A stretch of 64,000 nucleotides of DNA from positions 1,178,001 through 1,242,000 of the forward strand of contig JAPXFQ010002811.1 of assembly GCA_028564705.1 (NCBI GenBank). The letters run 5' to 3'. The DNA comes from Apricaphanius iberus (Eukaryota > Chordata > Actinopteri > Cyprinodontiformes > Aphaniidae). Positions 1 through 10,100 of this stretch are shown here, in pieces. The position numbers and the translations under genes are program-made. Position 1 is the stretch's first letter, and the number at the start of each line of letters is the position of its first letter. Under the pieces are notes generated by a model. That model was not told the origin of the DNA. It was given only the letters and a program-made list of their open reading frames with translations, and did no database searches.

Positions 1-929
1 CTATAGGTAGTTATGTATGGTTAGTTAATTGAAGTTCAACATATTTGACAATGTATTACCAACACAAAACCAATAAAAAAACGAATGGCCGAGACCGCAG
101 ATCTCGCTCACTCACAAGCACTCTCTCTCTCTCTCGCCCTCTCTCTGCACATAACGGTTTAAATTAACCACAACAATGAGCACATATTGAGCGCTGATGA
201 AGAGTTTTGTGCAAGCAATTTAAGGTCGCGAATATAGTTCCAAATATAGCAGGCTTCATTCAGTGACTGAAACAAATTTATTAACATTAATTAACCTCGG
301 TTCCATTGCTTGACAGAAATCCCTGAAGCCTGCCCCATCCACGACACTGATCGGTCTCATGTCCTTACAAATAAAATAAATTAATTTCTGCGTGATGGCC
401 TCTTGTCGTGTTGCAGACAAAGAGCTTGTGGCGGGTGGTGCAAAATAATTGTCCAGACGTGGCTGTTTAGCTTGAGTTCCACACATTATACCATGCTCAT
501 TTGGGTGCACATTTGCGAGATGTGACCTCATGTTGCTAGTGGTCGAATGGTATGCTAGCTGTATCTTACATAGCTTGCATACTACTTTATCTCGCGGCTC
601 CACAATTTTACCTTCTACCGACCAAAATCCAAAGTACTTCCAGACATGGCTCTTTAGATTTTGGGGGGTTAAAATAATTTTCTCTGCTGCGGTCGAATTG
701 GGCTCTGCACTTTCTGCCATCTTCCATTAGTCAACTTTCACCAGTGACGCTGAGCTAGACAGTGCAACTCACGTGACCTGTCCCTGATGCCTGACGGCAG
801 CGCGCGCCCACTCGCAAAGCAGACAGCCGTGCCTCACATTCGAATATTAATTTTCACGTCCGAATTTCTGTTTTTTTAAACTATTCGAATATATATTCGA
901 ACTTAGAATATTCGTTGACAGCCCTAATC
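1..929 (-). mobile_element. hAT-type transposon fragment with BED zinc finger
   Basis: An open frame at 256-720 (minus, 154 codons) encodes a BED-type finger (VCKLCKIQLAYHSTTSNMRS then HLANVH) preceded by the usual aromatic KYFGFW segment and followed by the start of the hAT dimerisation region (ITQKLIYFICKDMRPISVV). This is the N-terminus of a ZBED-like hAT transposase; the catalytic part is absent. The right end, about 840-929, is an AT-rich array of TATTCG/CGAATA ending in GACAGCCCTAA, which read on the minus strand is a hAT-like TTAGGGCTGTC terminus. Similarity to the intron before exon C of the other paralogues begins right after it (CAGTGTATC), so this element replaced or interrupted that intron. 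The left end is not visible, so it is an internally deleted or cut copy. Confidence 0.7.
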
Positions 930-1070
930 AGTGTATCATTTAGTGCATGTATGGTTGCAGTATTTGTTTTGCAAGCAATCTCAAGTGATTTTATTATTAT
1001 CTTGGGATCATTGTAAAGTCATGCTGTGCTGATCTCTGCTGTTTTTCCCCCCCCACAATGCTCTCCAAAG

Positions 1071-1130
1071 ACATATCTTCGCTGCCTTCGCTGAGCGAAG
1101 TACTGAAGGATGACCCAGACCCCATCGTTG
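1071..1130 (+). CDS. Paralogue 1 exon C
   Basis: 60 nt, phase 1 to 1, between CTCCAAAG and GTAAGG. Encodes (D/x)ISSLPSLSEVLKDDPDPIVG-like linker with the last codon split into exon D. First visible exon of this gene. Confidence 0.8.
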
Positions 1131-4100
1131 GTAAGGAGATGAACCATTCTCCTCAAAATATTTACCCGTAACACATTGCAAACACACATTTTTTTGTCTC
1201 TTTATTTAGATTTTAGATGATACAATCATACATTGTTTTGAAAAATGATAATCATAATATATCAGTACTTCTGACAACTGCTGCTACTCTTCTGGGTTAT
1301 TTCTCTGCTACCTTTGTGCTTGTTGAGTCCGAATTTTAATTATTTTAATCATGAAAAAATCAAAAACATAATGAACCGTAGTTTGGTGATTGATGGATTT
1401 GGCCTAATAATAAAATTTACAACTCCAAATCATAAAAAGTTTGCCATTTTGTTAAATTAAAATGAAACTGAAAACAGTAATTGGGTAAAAATTATGTTTG
1501 ACCTGTATTACATGGAAAACGATAAAACGCATTATTTAAGTAATTCAATTCTGGTTCTTGCCATGCATTTCAGAAAAAGTTGGAACAGTTGAGCAATTAC
1601 GACGAAAAGGAATGGCAGCTTTACAAAGATATTTAGGGACTGAAGACAGACACTAAGTAATGTAGTGTATCAGTTGTAATTCTATCAATTCAATTAATTT
1701 ATATAGTGCCAATTTATAACATATGTCATCTCAATGCACTTTACAAGAAAAGTCATTTCATTACAATTATACAAACATTCCAATCAGGGAAAGAGTTTTC
1801 TATGTTAGCAATCCCAGCAGATTTCATCAAGTCATTGATGTGAGGTTGTGCCCAGAACTTGCAGACTCCGACCACAGCAATCCTTCAGTAATCCCTCGAA
1901 ATAAACAAGCATGTAGCGACAGTGGAGAGGAAAAACTCCCCCTTTAACAGGAAGAAACCTCCAGCAGAACCTGGCTCAGTAAGGACGCCTTGGAGTTTGA
2001 GTAGACCGAGAAGAGACACAGAAAGAACAAAATGAACTGATGTAAGAGTACTTTATATATTAAAGTAAATAAAAAGTTGACAACAGGACATGGAGGATGT
2101 TCACTCGGTACGTTTACATGCAGCAAGAGAAATTCAAATTATTGCCTAAGTCCGACTGAAATCAGACTTTTAAAATGCATGTATACACCTTGGAGTCGAA
2201 CCAAACTAGAGTTTCAGAAGCTGGTCTTCTATAGCTGGATAGTGCGATTGAGAAGCTTTTTAATATTGCATTATTCCGATTAAAATTTGATTGATTGTCC
2301 AGCCCTAGCTTCCATGGAGAGATAAACACTGAGAGAAAACAAGGTTAGCAATCGAAATAACAGCAACAAATACATCTGATCAACCTCACGTTGATGACTC
2401 AATGCAATCTGCTGGGATTTCTTCAAGGAAAACTATTTAACTGAATGTAATGTTTGTATAATTTTACTGAATTTATTTTTCTTGTAAAGTGCCTGGGGAT
2501 TACATTGATTGTAAACTGGCACTATATAAATAAAAGTGAATGGAATTGAATTCATTAGTAGAAATTGAAAGATTGAAGAAAAGTGGTCAGTCTGTCCTCC
2601 AACAGTCTAAGTCTACAACAGCAAAAGTTAAAATGTGAAAAAACTACAAAAATAGCACAGGATAACCTAAACCATTCTAACTATAAACTTTGTCTAAGAC
2701 TAGGCTTAAAACCTTTCTTTTTGATAGAGTATGCACTATACCTGCAGTCTAAAAACGAAGTGCTCTGTTAGGAACATACGGAACAATCAGATCTCTGATG
2801 TACGATGGAGCTTGATTATTAAGGGCTTTATACGTAAAGAGGAGGGTCTTAAATTCTATTCTGGACTTAAAAGGGAGGCAATGGAGAGAAGCTAAACAGG
2901 AGACATGTGATCTCTCTTTTTATAGTCAGAACTCTTGCTGCAGCATTTTGGATCAATGGAAAGCTTTTAGTTACATTTTGTAGACTTGCTGACATTAAAG
3001 AATTGCAGTAGCCTTGAAGTAACAAATGCATGGACTCGTTTCTCTGCATCACCCTTGGACAGGATGTTTCTAATTTTAACAATATTCCGGAGATGAAAGA
3101 AAGACATTTTGGAAACTTGTTTGATATCAGATTTAAATGTCATGTCATGTCAAAATTACACCGAGGTTCTTTACACTTTTACCAGAGGCCAAATTAATGT
3201 CATCCAGATGAAGTGATTGGCTTAGCAGTTTCCGTTTTTTCCCATTCTTCCTGCAAGCAAGTCTTTAGGTGGGCAACAGTATGGTGTCTTGGGTGTCGCA
3301 TTTTGTGCTTCAAAGGCTGCAGTCACCTGCCTGTCAACCATTCATCTAAGTTTGGTATGTGAGACCAGGGAAATGCCTAAAACTTGATGGCCAGTGGGGC
3401 CTAAGAACCCAGATAAGTAACCACTGGTCTACAGCACCTTCTTACAAATATTTTTTACTCAACGAGTACATGGAACGGTCAATCCAAAGACGCTAATGAA
3501 TGTTCTGTATTGACTTAAGCCATCTGATCTTTGCCATTTCATGGCCATGGGTAAGCATGGCAACAGAGTGAGTCAATGTTTATCTACATAGAGCTCCAGA
3601 CGTCATGTGACTCTCAAAACTTCAGCATGGCGCTGGCAGACATGAATGTAATCAAAATGACCATCGCAGGCTGGGATTTTACCTCGTCTGAGTTTATTTC
3701 CCATTTTAAAACAGAAGATATTATTGTACATACCAGGAAATTAAAAAGATTAAACCTCTCCGACCCTTACCATGCCTCTGGGATACTTTTAAAAACTTTA
3801 GAAGCTGTCTGAGCGGACCTTTTTATAGGTGGAGTTGAAATAACCTGACATACTATTTCCTGATCCACTTTCTCTCGTCCTACTCCGGAGCATCACTTAA
3901 GGCATATAAAAGACTGAGGGAAATAAGTGGACACAATTGGGGTTTGTTATCAAGATCAAGATCAGGAATCTTCCTGTAAAGAATTGCGTGACAGGAGGGT
4001 AAGTGGAAACTTGTCCTCATTTAAGCTACTATGAGCAACGGGCTGCCAGGTTATGTCCGTGGGCTTTTTATGTGCGTCAGTATCGGATTATTAATCAACC

Positions 4101-7100
4101 ATTCTTCAAAAATGTAATTACAACTAAGACTGTTCCTCATTGTGAACACAACAGATGTAAACAGTAACATACAGACTTCACAAAGATTATGATTCTGCAA
4201 AGTTTTACAAGATGCTTACTTGTTGCTATCTGAGCAACAAGACAGAAAAATCCACGGCAAGATAACATTAAGAACTCCGCTAAGCAGAATCTTAATAAAA
4301 GCATGTAACATAAATACCATATAAAGTTGAGAAAACGTTGGTTTATGTACCTGATAAGTGGTCGCCACATAAGCGGAAACCTTTGCTGTCGGGGTCCCAC
4401 GGCTTAATTTTAGTTAATAAATAGCACATTTCTTTGCAATAATCCAACGTTTTCTGCATTCTTGATCGTTGGGAATCTTGTTAAACTCTCTTCCCTTATC
4501 TTGTCCGTGTCTGTGGGGGGGGCATCCTGGGGCACAACTGGTATCCACTATATTTACTGTTTGTAAGTCTGGGTTAGCCGGATACAATTATAACTATAAT
4601 ATGATTGCAGGAGGCAGCCTGCCACTATGGCACTCATTCGATTTAAACTATTGAATGCTGGAAAAATTGACAACAACTTTCAAAGACAACCAAAGGCTTC
4701 ATAGAATAATACAAAAATATAGGTAGCAATAAGAAAACGTCTATCAAGACAACAAAGGTAAAAAGATTCAATTAAATAAAAGCACAAGCGATAAAAAGAA
4801 ATAAGAACAGTATATACATTTTGAATTATATGATTACTTCTTGTCGCAACAATGCGCATTTTTCTGTCATGTTTTTTTTCTATGGATCTATAAAAGTTGT
4901 AGAAAGTTTGTGTAGAAAGTGACTTACATAATTTTCAGACCCCGTTTGTGCATAAGCAAGCGTTGCAAATCAACATGACTGTTGGCTGGCTTATTAACAG
5001 ATGATCCCACCTGTAGTGTGGATTTCTAAAGCTTCAAAGTTGTTGTGAGCCTCTTTTACGTTTCCATGTCAGGTTTGGTAGATTTGCATTTATCCCATTA
5101 TGAGCAGTGCTCCTAATTTTTTTACAAACTAATCCTGCTTTAAATCCGTCTCAATTTGATGCCTAGCCTATCTGTTGTGTTCTTTGGTCTTCATGATGCT
5201 GTTGGTTAACTTGTATTCTGTAAAGAACGTCTGAGGACTTCACTGAACACCCAGATTTATTCTGAGATTAAATTACGCAGAGACTCTTTTTAGTAATTAG
5301 GTAACTTTAAAGCAATTTGATTGTATTTGAGTTAATATGGACATAATATATGGATGTTGGAGTCAAGGGAGGATTCAAATGCATGCTACAATTTTCAGAT
5401 TAGTTTAAAAGGGAAATAAAAATTGGAAACTCCTTTTCTCCCCACTTTACAATTATGGACTATATATTTTTTTTATTCTGTCACATCAAGATCAATAAAT
5501 TTTGAACATTACATTATGACACAAAAAAGTGTGAGAGTAATTTTGCATGATCTTGTACATCTTTATTTTCTATTTTAAATGAAAGTAGATTAACCATCAA
5601 TAATAACTTGATGTCTGCAGGTCTTCAGTATATCTGTGAGTACCGCAGCCCAACTCAAACTGTCCTACCGCACTACCAGTGTGAGCTGTGTTGCATTGAA
5701 GAGGCGCAGCCAACAATGATCATTCATATCAAAGGCTGGAAACACATTTTCAATTACTTGGTAAGTACATCTGGTTTCCCACAGAGCCACTATGGGGAAA
5801 AGAAAACACTTAATTTATCTTTTGTTTTTTGTTTCCACCAGGCAAGGCATCACCTTGACAAGATCAACTATTTAGATAAAGAGACTTATAATATCATGCT
5901 CTGTGCCAAAAAGGAAGCTAAAACTGCTGCTGCTGAGGTGGAAAAGGTTGAAGGGAGGGGAGACATTAAGGTATGCCAAGTTTCAAGAAGCTTCTTTTTA
6001 TCTGTATGTTCCATAATTCAAATTTATTTTTAAAATTCTGTATTGATCCTATAAGGAAATTATTTTCTTCCCACAACCATCAGCGTTTGCAACAGCTTCT
6101 TGAAGATACTGAATAATATGAGTTACAAAAACACTGAATTTCCCGCTTGGATCAGTAAGATAGTTTTAAATTGAGAAGTTGTTGTCGCTCATACTATTGT
6201 TCTTTCAAAGAGTTCTTGTAAATGCTGGTGGCTGTAGGCAGGAAGGATTTCCTGTAGCACTCTGAGTTACAGCGAAACTAAAGACGTTTCCTAAAGACAC
6301 TCAGTTGCTGTAGGATAGTCTCATAAAGAGGATCATCTGGTTGTCCATATTTTTTTTTTTTTTTGCTTTTATGAAGAATCCTTTGCATCAACTTTTCCAG
6401 AGGTTCCACAGTCGTCCCCAGAACAGAACCAGCCTTCTTTTTCAGGTTGTTGATCCTCTGATGCTGCCAACTAAACAGATGATAGAAAAGATTAAACTCT
6501 CCACAGCACAGAGAGTTGTAAGAGATATGGAGTATTTTTTTTTACAAACCTTGAAGAACATAAAATTCCTCAAGTAGTGCAGTCTGCTCAGTCCCTTCTT
6601 GTAGACTGCTTCACTGTTCAGTCTTTAGTTCAGTCTGTTGTCCAGACTCTGAACTCTGAGGTATTTATATTTCTCAACCACCTCCACTTCTTCTCCCATG
6701 ATGCAAACAGTGTTAGACGATAACATGTTTCTTCTGAAATCCTCAGTCATCTCATTTCTTTAACTCACAGTCAAGGTAATGTTTCCACACCTTGCCACAT
6801 CGTGGTCCACCAGCTCTCTGTATTCAGCTTCTTCTCCATCTCTGACACACTGGACAACAGCAGAGACATCAGAGTGTTTCTGCAGATGACAGGTCTTTGT
6901 CTTATACTGGAAGTCTGAGGTGTACAGAGTGAGAAGGAATAGTGATAGTATTGTCCCCTGTGGTGCTCCTGTGTTGCTGAGCAGCTGGTTTGACACATAA
7001 TTCTTCAATCTCAAAAACTTTGGTCTGTTTGTCAGGTAGTCAGATTGTTGAGGCCTCCACTTGTGTCTTCAGGAGTTTCTGACAAAACAAATCGGGCTGA

Positions 7101-10100
7101 ATTGTGTTAAATGCACTGGAGAAATCAAATAACATGATCCTCACAGTGCTGTCTGCTTTGTCCAGATGACAGTGGGTTGGTTGAAGCAGGTTGATGATGG
7201 CATCTACAACGCCAACTCCACAACGATAAGCAAATGGCAGCAGGTCCTGATAGGTTCTACTTTGCTTAGTCACGTGGGCCAAAAGGAGTCTCTACAGGAA
7301 TTTCATGATGTGAGATGTCAGGGCAACAGGTCTATAGTTGTTGATGACTGCTAGGTGGGATTTCTTTGTTACTCGACCGAGACAAGATGTCTTCCAAAAC
7401 ACTGGAACCTTCCTGGGTCAGGCTAAGGTTGAAGAGGTGCTGCAGAATCCCACAGAGCTGCATCAGTTGTCATCCAGGACACACTTGGGGAGCACAGACC
7501 TTCGCCGTGGCAGTGCAGAATTCAGATCTTAGGTTATATAGACTCAATATTGACAAATTTTTACTTCTGTCAAAGAGGTTGTGTTTTCAATAGGGTTGGT
7601 CTGTTAGTTAGCTACATAACTCAGAATTATTTTTTAATGGTTTTTGATAACATTTCAGGAAGTGTGTGCTATAGTTTATATATATTCCATTAAAAAATAT
7701 ATTTTCTGGTTTCTAGGTGATTCTGAAGGAGCCCTATGAGGTGCCTGCTTTTCAATCATTCAGTGAGTCATTTTGCTATGTTAACACCGTGGTAAAATTT
7801 GATGCATACACACCAAGTGTCAAGATAAGCCTTTAATTTTAATTAATAACATAATTTAAAAAAAAAAAATATATATATATAATTGTTAATAATGTTACTT
7901 TTCTTTGTATTTACTGATGTTACTCAGCTCTCTTGATTTGTTTCGGTGTATTACAAACTTAGTTAGGATAAAAACAAATGTTCGAAAAATTAATTAATTT
8001 AATTCTTACTTAAAATTTGTTCATTAAAGAATAAGAAAATGACCAGGGAGGCCCCTTAAAATATATTTTTTTACATTATGGGATATTTATCAATAATTAT
8101 CTATCAATCAATATGACTATTCCTTTGTCGATATGCTCTTTTTCTATATTGTCCAGCCCTATTTCAGATCCATAATCCGCCCCCACCCTCACATCCACAC
8201 TCCTAACTCCACCTCTTTGCCATTTTTTTGCATTTTCCTGGTGTGGCGAGGCGTATGTCACAGCCAAGATAGTGGTGGTAGAAACCGCATAGTTGAACTT
8301 AATTAAGCACTTCAGAAACCTGCGGGGGACGTCATCGAGGTTTCGTCCATTTAATATACAGTTTGTTCTCATCCCAATCGCTTCCCACTCTGCTGCAAAC
8401 TGCTCCAGCGAAAGCTGTGGATCACATTCTGGTGAAGCCAGCAGAACCAAAAGAAGAGATCAGATCTTTAGATCACCAGAACGGACCCCCTTAACACCAT
8501 GGCTGCCCCTGAACTTCCTGTCCATAAAAGTTATGAACAGAATCAGTGAAAATGAAAAACCTGGGCAGAGTCCATCTCTCACCATAAAGCCTGACTTACT
8601 GCCAGCAATGCAAACCAAGCTCTGAAACCAGTTTTACAGGTACCTAACAGCCCGTATCAGGGGGCCAGGTACCACGTATTTATGGAGTAATGTAATGCAT
8701 GTACTAGGGTTGTCAAAATAATTCATACCTAGATATCCAGAAAACTGGTATCTAAATTAGAAATTCTGTCCCTGTGGTATCAATATTTTGGAGTCTCGCA
8801 TATATGCAACTTTCTTTAGAGTACACCAACACGCACGTTACCTGACAGCCATGTTTTCATATTGAGAGCTGTGCTTTTTCTACTTTCTCAAGACCTCATT
8901 GGTTTAACTTGAAGTATTTTTGTGTTAATGAATGCTCAAGTTTGACTGAAATTTTTATTGAAATGTGAAAAGTGGTTAATTTTTTCATATTGAGTCCTGT
9001 GCTTTTTCTCACTTTAAGACCTCATTATTTACATTTTTTAATTATTTTTCACCAGATTTCAGTGTGCACAACACTCCTGATACTTGAAAAGTTTAAGCAA
9101 AGTTATTTACACTTAACAGTTGTTTACATTTTAATTTTGCACTATAAGGTAGCTAGATAAAAGGAATGTTATTCGTTGTTTCTACTTGGTAAATTGGTGC
9201 TCTAAAATCACCTTAGTATCGAAATCGAGTATCGAGTCTTTTAGTATCGAATCAAGTAAAACATTTTTATATTGTGACAACACTAGCATGTAACACGCAT
9301 ACTTGGTAAAATATGCATAAGTGCATCTTCTAAATTTACCACTTAAACCTTAATGGACTTTGAGCACTTTTTGTTGCAAAATGTCTGATTTTAATAACTC
9401 TGAAAACTTCTGTTTTTTAATCTATTTAAGAGATTATTTTTTTTCCTTACAAATTTCTGATTTTATGGCAAACAATATCTTTGTTTTGGTATCGTAATTG
9501 TTACTCTTTTTTTTCTTTTTTTTTCCTATCATAAAACACAAAAAAAAATCTAAATGACAACTTTTCCAAATAAAAAAACGTCAAGGTTTATTTTTGTAAA
9601 TACGTTAAATTAATGTCGAAATTTTAAATTGAGTTGTGTGGCTACAGTTATTTATTTTAATTTAATTTGTTTATATAATAACCTTAATACTCTTTTGTAA
9701 CATGAACAATGCTCTGATTTCTCTTTTGTTTCTGCTTTCTTTTAATTTCTTACAGCTTCAGCTTATCCCAAGGTTTACCCTCCACTAGACCAGGGGATGG
9801 AACCAATGGATCCCCCATTTGGTGAGCTCTCTTCTACGGGGGTTCCTTCCTAAGATAGATAGATGGATAACCTTTATTAGTTCCACAAGTGGGAAATTTG
9901 CATTGTTGCAGACATAAGATGTACAGACAGAAGGAAAAGGAAGTTGTTATAAAGTCTGACGGTAGCTGGAAGGAAAGACCTTCTGAATCTTTCCCTCACA
10001 CATCGTGGATGCAGCAGCCTACCGCTGAAGGAGCTGCTTAGGGACATTACAGTCTTCTGCATGGGGTAAGAAGTGGTGTTCATCAACGATGACAGCTTTG

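Larger units (their letters stand above)
1131..5620 (+). other. Intron C-D of paralogue 1, mostly repeats
   Basis: Contains an L2-like LINE (about 1680-3230), an old teleost foldback repeat remnant (about 3290-3460) that is shared with paralogue 3, an unexplained insertion (about 3470-4850), and sequence from about 4870 to the acceptor that aligns with the same intron of paralogue 3 (51160-51684). Confidence 0.7.

Noticed and set aside
53..140. CTCTCTCT run near the left edge as a regulatory signal
   Set aside because: Simple short repeat within or next to a hAT fragment; no supporting motif.
5608..6033. A 141-codon frame running through exon D, intron and exon E of paralogue 1
   Set aside because: The intron happens to be open here. 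The same splice sites at 5760/5842 exist in the other copies, where the intron has stops or is over 3 kb, so the spliced model is preferred.
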